Shown piece after piece: positions 6,961 through 14,926 of a stretch of DNA of 38,578 bases. The notes beneath the pieces are model-generated. The model saw nothing but the letters and a program-made list of their open reading frames with translations, searched no databases and was not told the origin of the DNA. Positions within the stretch are counted from its first letter, which is position 1, and every line of letters starts with the position of its first letter. The translations under genes were made by a program, and so were the position numbers. The stretch comes from Chitinophagaceae bacterium (lineage in GTDB: Bacteria; Bacteroidota; Bacteroidia; Chitinophagales; Chitinophagaceae), in assembly GCA_947379895.1 (NCBI GenBank), contig CANCPA010000016.1, forward strand, positions 1 to 38,578, written 5' to 3'.

Positions 6961-8085
6961 ATGTATAATGACATTTTTTTACAAGAAAGATTATTGGATC
7001 GAAAACAAAACAATGCTTTTAGAACCCTAAAAAGCAAAGAAGAAAAGGTTGATTTTTGTAGTAATGACTATCTTGGGATTGCCACATTTGAACATATTTT
7101 AAAAAGCGATAGATTTAAGTTTAATGAATCTGACAATCCACAACAATGGGGAATCGGTTCGACAGGTTCAAGATTATTAGCTGGAAATTATTCTCTAATA
7201 GAAGAGACTGAAAATGCGATTGCAAATTTTCATGATGCCGAATCAGGTTTAATTTTCAATTCAGGATATGATGCAAATATTGGACTATTGAGTTGCGTGC
7301 CTCAAAAAGGTGATACCATAATTTACGATTTCCTTTGTCATGCTTCAATTAGAGATGGAATTCGATTATCGCATGCACAATCTTTTACATTTCTGCATAA
7401 TGACTTAAATGATCTTGAAAGACGACTTAAAAATTGTTCAGGCAATATATTCATTGTAACAGAATCAGTATTTAGTATGGATGGTGATTTTTGTCCTTTA
7501 AAAGAAATCATTGCCTTATGTAAACGCTATCATGCACATTTAATTATTGATGAAGCTCATGCAACAGGTGTAGTTGGGATACGAGGAGAGGGCTTAGCAC
7601 AACACCTAAACTTACATAAAGAGATATTTGCTAGGGTACACACATTTGGAAAAGCATGCGGATGTCATGGTTCTATTGTACTAGGTTCAAATAGTTTGCG
7701 TGACTATTTAATAAATTTTGCTCGAAGTTTTATTTATTCTACTGCTTTGCCGCCTCATGCTATTGCTACAATTGCGTGGAGTTATCGAGTTTTTCCATTG
7801 ATGTTAAAAGAAAGAGCACACTTGAATACATTGATAAATTACTTCCAATCATCAAATATCACATATCAAAAACTAGTTTCGTATACACCCATACAAGTTG
7901 CAATTGTTGAAGGTAATGATGAAGTAAAAGAAATTGCACTGACTCTACAAAAAAACAATTTAGATATACGCCCTATACTTTATCCGACTGTTCCTAAAGG
8001 AAAGGAAAGACTGCGCATAGTATTCCATAGCTTTAATACAATTTCAGAAGTAGATTTGTTGATTAAACTACTTACTACTGATTAG
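6961..8085 (+). CDS. BioF-like 8-amino-7-oxononanoate synthase / alpha-oxoamine synthase
   Basis: This 374-residue PLP-dependent enzyme has fold type I and belongs to the alpha-oxoamine synthase family. It most likely condenses pimeloyl-ACP or -CoA with alanine in biotin synthesis. Visible marks are the substrate-loop segment GIGSTGSRLLAGN (about 64-76), ESVFSMDGD (about 168-176), the cofactor motif LIIDEAHATG with D197 and H200, and the Schiff-base lysine K231 in HTFGKACG. Length is normal for BioF. No other bio genes are adjacent, so assignment to BioF over Kbl or other family members rests on size and motif style. The window also holds accB and accC, the biotin-dependent carboxylase genes, but not in the same operon. 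Confidence 0.8.
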   Translation: MYNDIFLQERLLDRKQNNAFRTLKSKEEKVDFCSNDYLGIATFEHILKSDRFKFNESDNPQQWGIGSTGSRLLAGNYSLIEETENAIANFHDAESGLIFNSGYDANIGLLSCVPQKGDTIIYDFLCHASIRDGIRLSHAQSFTFLHNDLNDLERRLKNCSGNIFIVTESVFSMDGDFCPLKEIIALCKRYHAHLIIDEAHATGVVGIRGEGLAQHLNLHKEIFARVHTFGKACGCHGSIVLGSNSLRDYLINFARSFIYSTALPPHAIATIAWSYRVFPLMLKERAHLNTLINYFQSSNITYQKLVSYTPIQVAIVEGNDEVKEIALTLQKNNLDIRPILYPTVPKGKERLRIVFHSFNTISEVDLLIKLLTTD

Positions 8086-8105
8086 CAACTGTGATGATTA
8101 AGGGA

Positions 8106-8161
8106 GTTGTACGTTGTAAGTTTTAAGTTGTATGTTTTACGTTTTAAGTTATACGTTTTAA
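8106..8161. repeat. Eight-unit heptamer tandem array (GTTKTAN type)
   Basis: Eight consecutive 7-bp units run without a gap: GTTGTAC, GTTGTAA, GTTTTAA, GTTGTAT, GTTTTAC, GTTTTAA, GTTATAC, GTTTTAA. This is the cleanest of the heptamer arrays in the window. It starts 20 bases after the stop of the BioF-like gene. The surrounding spacer (8086-8399) also carries palindrome copy B. Confidence 0.75.
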
Positions 8162-8200
8162 ATATTATAAAAGGATTGAATGTGCAAGATGGATTGCAGT

Positions 8201-8297
8201 AAACCTGATTATGCAATAATACTCGACTTCAATTCAAAACTATTTCAAACACAAGTTTTTGTATTTGTGATTTTGCTAAAATCATATTGCATAATCG
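8201..8297. mobile_element. Palindromic element, short copy B
   Basis: The left end AAACCTGATTATGCAATAA (8201-8219) and the right end share the inverted 11-mer GATTATGCAAT, complement at 8286-8296. The internal part, AAACTATTTCAAACACAAG, aligns with AACTACTTCAAACACAAG of copies A and C. It is about 97 bp, shorter than copy A through a smaller centre, and lies 47-150 bases after the BioF-like gene array. No ORF. Confidence 0.55.
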
Positions 8298-8373
8298 AAG
8301 TTAAATTTGATTTCATATTTTCAATTTATTTAGATCTATTTCGAAAAGAGTATCAATGATTTACAACAACCTA

Positions 8374-8381
8374 TATTTTTG
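8374..8381 (+). promoter_or_regulatory. -7 promoter element of LD-carboxypeptidase gene
   Basis: TATTTTTG matches TAnnTTTG and ends 18 bases before the ATG at 8400. An in-frame TTG at 8379 lies inside this element, which argues that the ATG at 8400 is the true start. Confidence 0.45.
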
Positions 8382-8399
8382 CAAATAATAATTAATTTA

Positions 8400-9314
8400 A
8401 TGATTAGAGTACCACCATACTTAAAACAGGGCGATACAATCGGCATCATTTGTCCCTCAGGATTCATGCAAGCAGAAAAAATTAAAACAAGTATTGAACA
8501 ACTTAAGGAATGGGGTTTTCAAGTAGTTTTAGGAAAGACAATTGGAAATCAGTATCATTACTTTTCAGGAACAGATGAACAACGACTATCAGACATTCAA
8601 TTCATGCTTGACAGTCCAAAGATAAAAGCCATTTTATTTGGAAGAGGCGGTTATGGATTGAGTCGGATTATTGACCAAATCAATTTTGATAACTTTAATG
8701 ATAATCCTAAATGGCTGATTGGGTTTAGTGACATCACCGTTTTACATGCCCACATTAATCAACAACTTAGAATTGCAACCATTCATGCACCTATGTCGGC
8801 CGCGTTTAATGATGATGGCTATAAAAACGCTTATGTTCAGTCATTAAAAAAAGTAATTAAAGGGGAGTCCTACACTTATACTTCAAATGCTCATTTATAT
8901 AATAAAATCGGGATAACAAAAGGCGAGCTTATTGGAGGTAATCTTAGCATTATAGCTCATTTAATAGGCTCAACATCTAGTTATTCTGACAAAGGAAAAC
9001 TTTTGTTTATAGAAGATGTAGGAGAATATTTATATAATATTGACCGATTAATAATTCAATTAAAAAGGAGCGGTTTCTTACAACAAACGGCAGGCATTAT
9101 CATTGGAGGATTTACCGACCTAAAAGACACCACAATTCCCTTTGGCACTGACATATACAACATAATAAATTATCATATTAAGGAATTAAACTGTCCAATT
9201 TGCTATGATTTTCCTGTAGGGCACCAAACAAATAATTATGCGTTAAAAGTAGGAATGATTCATGAATTGAATGTTACTTTAAATGGTGCGTATTTGAAGG
9301 ATTTATCCTATTAA
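8400..9314 (+). CDS. LD-carboxypeptidase (peptidase family S66)
   Basis: This 304-residue protein is an S66 muramoyltetrapeptide carboxypeptidase of the LdcA type, which removes the terminal D-alanine from tetrapeptides during murein recycling. It begins with the family's PPYLKQGDTIGIICPSG region. The nucleophile-elbow region FGRGGYGLSRIID and IGFSDITVLHAHI follow, with the Ser of the Ser-Glu-His triad expected in that region. The C-terminal domain holds the acidic LFIEDVGEYLYNIDR and GHQTNNYALKVG, whose His is a plausible triad residue. No signal peptide is present, in line with a cytoplasmic recycling role. Start chosen at ATG 8400 rather than an upstream TTG that overlaps the promoter element. 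Confidence 0.88.
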   Translation: MIRVPPYLKQGDTIGIICPSGFMQAEKIKTSIEQLKEWGFQVVLGKTIGNQYHYFSGTDEQRLSDIQFMLDSPKIKAILFGRGGYGLSRIIDQINFDNFNDNPKWLIGFSDITVLHAHINQQLRIATIHAPMSAAFNDDGYKNAYVQSLKKVIKGESYTYTSNAHLYNKIGITKGELIGGNLSIIAHLIGSTSSYSDKGKLLFIEDVGEYLYNIDRLIIQLKRSGFLQQTAGIIIGGFTDLKDTTIPFGTDIYNIINYHIKELNCPICYDFPVGHQTNNYALKVGMIHELNVTLNGAYLKDLSY

Positions 9315-9549
9315 GTTGCTTCAAATATCATTTCTTCTCTCATAAACAAACTTGCTTATATATAAAAGAGTTCCAAGTAATCAAGTTTTTAATTAGTTAC
9401 CCAATACTTTTTACTTTTTATGCATCCATGTATTTTTTTAAAGTAGAAATACTAATTTAGTTATAAGAATCAGTTAATTAAATAATATTATTTATCAACA
9501 ATACAACTAAATAAGTCTTCTCAACGTCGCATTTTATTACTTTACGCCC

Positions 9550-10704
9550 ATGATTAAACAATGGCTTAATTGGAGAAGTGCATTCGGACTCATAGCAGTA
9601 CTAATTGTTGTAGGGACCATCTTTTATTCAGAATCTCTAGCAAAAAAAATTGCAGCTCAAGAAAGAGACAATGTAGCAATTTGGGTTGAGGCACAAAAAA
9701 CCATTCTAAACTCATCAGACTCTGCAAGTTTAAATTTAGCTACAAAGATATCAAGTGGCAACATTAATATTCCCATAATAGAGACAGACGAACACGACAA
9801 AATATCTAATAATTACCTAAATCTTGATACTATTGATGTAAAATACAATAAAAATTATCTTGCAGAAACACTTGAATCTTTTAAAGAATATGCACCTCCA
9901 ATAGTACTTGTCATTAGCAAATCGCCTTATATGGCCAATAAATATTATTACGGTCCGAGTTTATTATTGACTCAAGTTAAATATTATCCTATCGTTCAAC
10001 TATTTATTGTTTTCTTGTTTATAATTATTGTAATGCTTGCACAAAGAGCAAATTATAATAGTAGACAAAATCAGGTTTGGGCAGGGATGGCAAAGGAAAC
10101 AGCACATCAATTAGGCACACCTGTTAGTAGTTTGCAGGGATGGCTAGAAATGATGAAGGAAATGAAAGATATGGGGCCAATTGTTACAGAAATGGAAAAG
10201 GATGTGAATCGTTTACTTTTGATTACTGACAGGTTTGGTAAGATTGGTAGCATGCCTAATCTTGAGGAGAAAAACATCATTGAATTGGTTGAAAACATGA
10301 TGGATTACATCAAGAAAAGAGCAGGAGGAAATGTAAATTTCGAATTAAATACATATGGACAAACATTTATACTCTCTTTAATTTGCCCTCCTTTATTTGA
10401 TTGGGTAATTGAAAACCTTTTAAAAAATGCATTGGATGCCATGGAAGGAAAAGGGAATATTTTAATTACTATAAAAGATGCTGCAGCACAAATAATCATC
10501 GAGGTTACGGATTCTGGAAAGGGAATTACAAAAGCAAATATTAATAAAGTGTTCAATCCTGGATTTTCAACCAAGAAACGAGGATGGGGATTAGGACTTA
10601 CACTTACCAAAAGAATAATTGAACAATATCATAAAGGACAAATTTATGTTTTACAAAGTGAACTTGGTAAGGGAACTACTTTTAGAATCATACTAAATAA
10701 ATAA
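9550..10704 (+). CDS. Membrane sensor histidine kinase with two TM segments
   Basis: This 384-residue protein has an N-terminal membrane helix (about 11-27), a roughly 115-residue extracytoplasmic sensor region and a second helix (about 148-165). Without a clear HAMP domain it runs straight into the kinase core. The phospho-acceptor is H186 in AKETAHQLGTPVSSLQGW, an unusual H-box of the HQLGTP type common in this phylum. The catalytic domain shows the N-box WVIENLLKNALDAM, the G1 box DSGKGI and the GWGLGLTLTKRIIE G2 region. No response regulator is adjacent, so it is an orphan kinase whose partner cannot be named. It is followed, 102 bases later, by waaA. Confidence 0.88.
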   Translation: MIKQWLNWRSAFGLIAVLIVVGTIFYSESLAKKIAAQERDNVAIWVEAQKTILNSSDSASLNLATKISSGNINIPIIETDEHDKISNNYLNLDTIDVKYNKNYLAETLESFKEYAPPIVLVISKSPYMANKYYYGPSLLLTQVKYYPIVQLFIVFLFIIIVMLAQRANYNSRQNQVWAGMAKETAHQLGTPVSSLQGWLEMMKEMKDMGPIVTEMEKDVNRLLLITDRFGKIGSMPNLEEKNIIELVENMMDYIKKRAGGNVNFELNTYGQTFILSLICPPLFDWVIENLLKNALDAMEGKGNILITIKDAAAQIIIEVTDSGKGITKANINKVFNPGFSTKKRGWGLGLTLTKRIIEQYHKGQIYVLQSELGKGTTFRIILNK

Positions 10705-10710
10705 ATTAAA

Positions 10711-10802
10711 GGTTAGTTATTAGTTGCTAGAAAATTTGATAAGAACAATTTCACAAGTAATTCATCACCAACATTTCATCATCATATATCATAACTCATC
10801 AC
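10711..10802. repeat. Heptamer units upstream of waaA
   Basis: GGTTAGT, TATTAGT and TGCTAGA lie at 10711-10731. After a break, six units follow at 10761-10802: TTCATCA, CCAACAT, TTCATCA, TCATATA, TCATAAC, TCATCAC. The last ends four bases before the waaA start codon, so the array forms its leader or promoter region. Confidence 0.5.
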
Positions 10803-10806
10803 TAAA

Positions 10807-12048
10807 ATGAAGCTCCTATATAATATTTTCATCTGGCTTTACCCAATTGTTGCTCGCTTAATTAGTGGTCAGAATGAAAAGGCAAAACTTTGGGTTGAAG
10901 GACGAAAAGACATCTTCGAAAAACTAGAGGCATCCTTCAAAAACAATATGTCTCGGGTTATTTGGATTCATTGTTCTTCATTAGGCGAGTTTGAACAGGG
11001 GCGCCCTGTAATAGAAGCGATTAAGAAAAAGGATTCTACTTCAAAACTTTTAATTACCTTTTTCTCTCCTTCCGGCTATGAAATTCGTAAAAACTATGAA
11101 GGTGCCGATTGGATTTATTATCTCCCTATGGATAGTAAAGTAAATGCCATCAGGTTCTTTAACATTGTAAAACCCGAGCTAATCATCTTTGTAAAATACG
11201 AGTTTTGGTTTTATTATCTTCAACAGGCGAGGATGCGAAACATAAATACAATCCTAATTTCGGGGATATTCAGGAGTAATCAACCTTTTTTTAAATGGTA
11301 TGGCGATTTTAATAGAACAACACTTCAGTTTTTTACCTGGCTTTTTGTTCAGAACAAAGTTTCGGCTGAACTTCTTAAGCGAATAAATAGAGTGAATAAC
11401 GTTACAATTAGTGGTGACACTCGCTTTGATAGAGTAATAACTATTGCCAATCAATTTGAACCAATAGACGTCATTGAAAAGTTTATAGGTAATTGTAATA
11501 AGGTTGTTGTTGCCGGAAGTACTTGGCAAGAAGATGACGAGGTATTACATCATTATACCATTATTCATCCTGAAATTAAATTCATTATTGCCCCACATGA
11601 TATCCAAAAAAGCAGGATTGATGAATGCAAAAATCTTTATACAAATGCAATTACTTTTTCACAATTAAGGGAGGGAATAAATTTAGAATCTGACACTTCA
11701 AATGTATTGATTATTAATAATATTGGCATGTTGAGTAAACTATATCACTATAGTACAATAAGTTTTGTAGGAGGAGGTTTTGGAGGTGATGGCGTACATA
11801 ATGTACTTGAAGCTGCCGTTTATAATAAACCTGTTATATTTGGAGAGGAATACAGCAAATACAGAGAAGCTATAGAATTAGTTGAAATTGAAGGTGCTTT
11901 TAGTGTTAAGAACACGCTTGAATTAGAGAAAATACTTAATAAACTATTCACTGACAATAATTTCTATGAAAGATCAAGTAAAGAAGCAGGGGAATATGTA
12001 AAAAACAATGCAGGCGCAACTGATATAATATTAGCATACCTACAATAA
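10807..12048 (+). CDS. waaA: 3-deoxy-D-manno-octulosonic acid transferase
   Basis: This 413-residue GT30-family glycosyltransferase (WaaA/KdtA) transfers Kdo from CMP-Kdo to lipid A precursor at the cytoplasmic face of the inner membrane. An N-terminal hydrophobic anchor (about 3-20) precedes the first Rossmann domain, which includes WIHCSSLGEFEQGRPVI with the conserved Glu. The second domain holds VVAGSTWQEDDEVL and the sugar-nucleotide region SFVGGGFGGDGVHNVLEAA followed by KPVIFGEEYSKYREA. Length is normal. It marks the organism as an LPS or lipooligosaccharide producer. No other Kdo genes are adjacent. The heptamer arrays on both flanks suggest it is transcribed alone or with the upstream kinase. 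Confidence 0.93.
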   Translation: MKLLYNIFIWLYPIVARLISGQNEKAKLWVEGRKDIFEKLEASFKNNMSRVIWIHCSSLGEFEQGRPVIEAIKKKDSTSKLLITFFSPSGYEIRKNYEGADWIYYLPMDSKVNAIRFFNIVKPELIIFVKYEFWFYYLQQARMRNINTILISGIFRSNQPFFKWYGDFNRTTLQFFTWLFVQNKVSAELLKRINRVNNVTISGDTRFDRVITIANQFEPIDVIEKFIGNCNKVVVAGSTWQEDDEVLHHYTIIHPEIKFIIAPHDIQKSRIDECKNLYTNAITFSQLREGINLESDTSNVLIINNIGMLSKLYHYSTISFVGGGFGGDGVHNVLEAAVYNKPVIFGEEYSKYREAIELVEIEGAFSVKNTLELEKILNKLFTDNNFYERSSKEAGEYVKNNAGATDIILAYLQ

Positions 12049-12057
12049 TCGGTTGGA

Positions 12058-12113
12058 GTATTAAGATATGAGTATTTAGAAGTGTGTTTTAGTTTATAGT
12101 TTAACTTAATAGT
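12058..12113. repeat. Heptamer array after waaA
   Basis: Eight loosely conserved units occupy 12058-12113: GTATTAA, GATATGA, GTATTTA, GAAGTGT, GTTTTAG, TTTATAG, TTTAACT, TAATAGT. It begins ten bases after the waaA stop codon and is the left edge of the 1073-base gene-free region 12049-13121. Confidence 0.5.
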
Positions 12114-12222
12114 TGGGTGAATACTAGTTTATCGATTTATTTAATCATAAATCACCCCTCCTTTCTGGCCACTTACAGGATCGGAATTAAACGTTAAAGA
12201 GATGTTGAAATTAGTTTGCTTT

Positions 12223-12315
12223 AACCAAGATTACGCAATAGGGCTCTATTACAATTCACAACTACTTCAAACAAAAGCTTTTACTTGATTTATTTGACTT
12301 CGACGTAATTTACAT
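12223..12315. mobile_element. Palindromic element, half copy C
   Basis: The sequence from AACCAAGATTACGCAATAGG onward aligns with the left arm of copy A (6711-6800) for about 90 bases at roughly four in five identities. The match includes TTCACAACTACTTCAAAC and AAGCTTTTAC, then TGATTT and the GTAATTTA segment near 12309. The right inverted end is not found, so this looks like a truncated copy or the left half only. Confidence 0.55.
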
Positions 12316-12369
12316 TTAGTAAGGACTAGAATGTTATACAACACATTCATTTGCTTTAAAATGAGATGT

Positions 12370-12620
12370 GAACTATCAAACATGACATGAGAAATATTAA
12401 ACTATAAAAGTATACATGTAATCACAAGATGGAAAATATCAAATATGAGATGGAAAATATGAAATATGAGATGAAAAATATCAAATAAGAGAAGCACAAT
12501 ATAAATCACTAGATCACAAATATCAAACATGATTTGGTCAATATCGAACATAATTTGAAAAATATTTAACTACAGAAGCAAAATATTAATCACGAAATAG
12601 AAAATATTAATTGTATTAAC
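12370..12620. repeat. Degenerate 21-bp tandem array, about 12 units
   Basis: Twelve units of mostly exactly 21 bases can be laid end to end (starts at 12370, 12391, 12412, 12432, 12453, 12474, 12495, 12516, 12537, 12558, 12579, 12601). The best-conserved units, at 12432-12473, each read as three heptamers: GAAAATA, TCAAATA or TGAAATA, TGAGATG. An AATAT core recurs near the start of nearly every unit. Twenty-one bases are two turns of B-DNA and three heptamers. The array contains only short open stretches, such as a heptad-like MENIKYEMENMKYEMKNIK ending in TAA. Confidence 0.7.
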
Positions 12621-12701
12621 CACTCTCCCTGTCACTAATTTCAGCCTCAAGCTGCTTGCTGTTCCTTATTTTAATGACTACCAATTTAGTGATTCTCAAG
12701 T

Positions 12702-13071
12702 GGGTGCATAAAAGTTTTTCGCTTAAAATATTAACCCTAAATAAATTCGATTTATGAAAGCTAAAAGTTCAAACCGATTAGAATATGGATTTATTCGGTT
12801 TTTTTGCCTCTGAGCCGGCAGGCTTCGTCCTTACAACGCCACTCCGTTCAACCTTTTGAGAAAAAATATCCTACGGATTTTTCTCAATTTCAGCTTCGCT
12901 GAAAGCAGATTGCCCTAAGGTGGCTTATGTAAGGACTGGTGAGAAAGAGAGTACTAGAAAAACAATTTGAAAAAAAGCTATTTTATAAATTTAGCTGTGC
13001 GGAAATTATCACTAAAACACATTGGTGATAATGTATTTTAGTAATGGTAAGCGAAAAACTTTTATACACCC
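12702..13071. mobile_element. 370-bp non-autonomous element with 24-bp terminal inverted repeats
   Basis: Positions 12702-12725 and 13048-13071 are inverted over 24 bases with one mismatch; the shared core is ATAAAAGTTTTTCGCTTA. Inside are nested inverted repeats. GTCCTTACAACGCCAC (12827-12842) pairs with the complement of 12920-12936. The GAGAAAAAATATCC arm starting at 12858 faces GGATTTTTCTC at 12875-12885. A perfect hairpin TTTCAGC-TTC-GCTGAAA occupies 12888-12904. No transposase ORF remains. The middle is clearly more GC-rich than the flanks. It ends about 40 bases before the promoter of the next gene. It looks like a MITE or a deleted insertion sequence whose parent lies elsewhere. Confidence 0.65.
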
Positions 13072-13109
13072 CGAATAAAGAATAAATTTTCTAATTTATT
13101 TCATTCTAT

Positions 13110-13117
13110 TACATTTG
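13110..13117 (+). promoter_or_regulatory. -7 element directly before the Cys-rich protein gene
   Basis: TACATTTG matches TAnnTTTG and ends four bases before the ATG at 13122, the same geometry as at the BioF-like gene. Use of this element would give a leaderless or nearly leaderless transcript. Confidence 0.4.
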
Positions 13118-13121
13118 CGGC

Positions 13122-13508
13122 ATGTTTAAACAATCAATAGCAATACTCTTTTTATTTGCGTTCCTGACGCAAATGTTTAGTAAGGCTATTATTGTATGTA
13201 GTTTCTACGCTAATCAAAGCTATATTGCTAAAAACCTTTGCGAAAACAGAAAGAAACCTAAAAGTTGTTGCGAAGGAAAGTGTCAGCTTACAAAGAAACT
13301 AAATAAAGAAACGAACGAGGACAAGCAAAGCAACGAACGTAAATCAAGTAAAGAATCGGAGGTTCTTTCATCTATTTCCTTTTTCACTCATCAATTGATT
13401 CCAAATAGTATAGATATTTCAAAATTTTACTCTGAACATAAGCTAATTAAACCAATAGATAAATCATACGCAATTTTCCATCCCCCCGGAATAAAGTTCA
13501 CAATATAA
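13122..13508 (+). CDS. Small Cys-rich exported protein, putative metal (copper) related
   Basis: This 128-residue protein has an N-terminal hydrophobic segment (about 4-24) acting as a signal or anchor. A conserved-looking cluster follows, YIAKNLCENRKKPKSCCEG, then KC, placing cysteines at 40, 49, 50 and 54. A Lys/Glu/Ser-rich charged linker and a 45-residue C-terminal part come after. I recognise the CENRxKPxxxCxGKC pattern from small unnamed Bacteroidota proteins that are often near copper or TonB genes, but no function has been established for them to my knowledge. The clustered cysteines and the MbnP-like and di-heme genes downstream suggest periplasmic copper handling. That role is inference from context. 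Confidence 0.65.
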   Translation: MFKQSIAILFLFAFLTQMFSKAIIVCSFYANQSYIAKNLCENRKKPKSCCEGKCQLTKKLNKETNEDKQSNERKSSKESEVLSSISFFTHQLIPNSIDISKFYSEHKLIKPIDKSYAIFHPPGIKFTI

Positions 13509-13527
13509 GTAAGTTGCTAAAGTTGAA

Positions 13528-13590
13528 GGTATTAAGTACTAAGTATTAAGTAATAGGTATTAAGTTGTACGTTATACTTATAAGGTTGTA
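13528..13590. repeat. Nine-unit heptamer array
   Basis: Nine contiguous 7-bp units: GGTATTA, AGTACTA, AGTATTA, AGTAATA, GGTATTA, AGTTGTA, CGTTATA, CTTATAA, GGTTGTA. It starts 19 bases after the Cys-rich gene. The rest of the 449-base spacer 13509-13957 shows no ORF, hairpin or promoter that I can support. Confidence 0.7.
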
Positions 13591-13957
13591 CTCATTGCAG
13601 TTTTGTTGATATGAAAGTCTGCAAAAGTGTACAATTTAGATACTCTTATAGCCTCTACTCAATCTGAATAGCAAACTTATATTCAATTAAATTTCACCAT
13701 ATAGGTACTTTAGAGAAATGATATTAATTCAGATTTGTAGTATCGAATAAAACATCGAAGGTTTCATTTTTTCATTCGAGACATTGCTACATTAATGTGG
13801 AGCGCTACTTATCTTAATTAAAATTTACAAGGTTTCTACTGTGACTATATGGAACTACACTTTCGCGATTTTGTTTACTCTAAGTGGTATAGCCATCTGA
13901 GTTGAACAATCACTCATCATTTTCTCAATTAATTTAAATTAAACAACTAAAAAAATT

Positions 13958-14764
13958 ATGCAACGTATTTTCATATCATTTATAGCAGCTTCATTGCTTT
14001 TTGTTTCTTGTAAAAAAGATAGCGTATCAAGTTATAATAGTAACGTAAAAGCCGACTTATCAGTTGAGTTTGATAACATAGCAGGGTCTCAGGATTTACA
14101 ATTGAATACAGGTAAATATAAAACGACAAATGGTGACTCAATCACAAGTATTACAAAGCTTAAATACTTTGTTAGTAACTTTTCATTCACTAAAGTGGAC
14201 GGAACAGTGTATACAATTCCTCAAGATAGCAGCTATTTTTTAATTGTCGAGGGCGATTCAAGTACTTATGAGCCTAGCTTTAAGGTTCCTGAAGGCGAAT
14301 ATAAATCAGTGAGTTTTGTATTAGGCGTTGATAGTGTTCGTAACACACTCGATGCAAGTAAACGCACAGGCGCACTTGATGTTACAGGAGAAGCATCTGA
14401 TATGTATTGGACTTGGAATAGCGGCTACATATTCTATAAATTAGAGGGCAATTCACCTCAAGTTCCTTCGATGGGCGGCATGGGAAATTCGTTTATGTAT
14501 CATATCGGTTTATTTGGTGGTAAAACAACCCCTACAATCAACAATATTAAAACCATTTCACTCGATCTTACGGCAAGAGGTACACCTAAAGTTAAATCGG
14601 GCAAGGACACAAACATACACTTAATGGTAGATGTATTAAAAATGTTTTCAGGAACAAATACAGTTAGTATTGCAGCACATTCAATGGTTATGACGGATGC
14701 TTATAGTGCTTCGATTGCTGCAAATTTCAGTGGAATGTTCCGTCACGAACATACCGAAAATTAA
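13958..14764 (+). CDS. MbnP-like copper-binding lipoprotein
   Basis: This 268-residue lipoprotein has a signal peptide with lipobox LFVSC (C18). Its body resembles the MbnP-like family: LKYFVSNFSF near 68-77, the FKVPEGEYKSVSFVLGVDS region at 108-126, and a tryptophan motif YWTWNSGYIFYKLEG at 150-164. W151 and W153 are the only tryptophans in the protein. In characterised MbnP proteins, a partner di-heme enzyme (MbnH) oxidises a tryptophan to kynurenine, which creates a high-affinity copper site. Here a di-heme protein gene follows directly. Possible metal ligands include H182, H241 and the C-terminal FRHEH. It should sit in the outer or inner membrane facing the periplasm. Copper binding and modification are inferred from the family, not seen. 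Confidence 0.78.
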   Translation: MQRIFISFIAASLLFVSCKKDSVSSYNSNVKADLSVEFDNIAGSQDLQLNTGKYKTTNGDSITSITKLKYFVSNFSFTKVDGTVYTIPQDSSYFLIVEGDSSTYEPSFKVPEGEYKSVSFVLGVDSVRNTLDASKRTGALDVTGEASDMYWTWNSGYIFYKLEGNSPQVPSMGGMGNSFMYHIGLFGGKTTPTINNIKTISLDLTARGTPKVKSGKDTNIHLMVDVLKMFSGTNTVSIAAHSMVMTDAYSASIAANFSGMFRHEHTEN

Positions 14765-14782
14765 GCAAGCAAATCGTATAAT

Positions 14783-14817
14783 GTATTAAGTAATAGGTTG
14801 TAAGTTTTACGTTAAAA
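14783..14817. repeat. Five-unit heptamer array
   Basis: GTATTAA, GTAATAG, GTTGTAA, GTTTTAC and GTTAAAA run contiguously, 18 bases after the MbnP-like gene. This interrupts an otherwise probable operon with the di-heme gene. Confidence 0.6.
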
Positions 14818-14926
14818 CAAATAATTCAACAATAAAACATTGGATTTCATACAAAGTTTAAATCATTTAATTAAACTAGATTAACGTAGAATTTACTACC
14901 TATTCTTAAACCAATTCAGGTTAAAA

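Noticed and set aside
8379-8399. TTG-start extension of the LD-carboxypeptidase
   Set aside because: The TTG lies inside the TATTTTTG promoter element, and the family start fits the ATG at 8400.
12370-12620. CRISPR array
   Set aside because: The units are contiguous with no spacers, the repeat is degenerate, and there are no cas genes.
12702-13071. Intact insertion sequence
   Set aside because: The ends are good but there is no transposase open frame in 370 bases.
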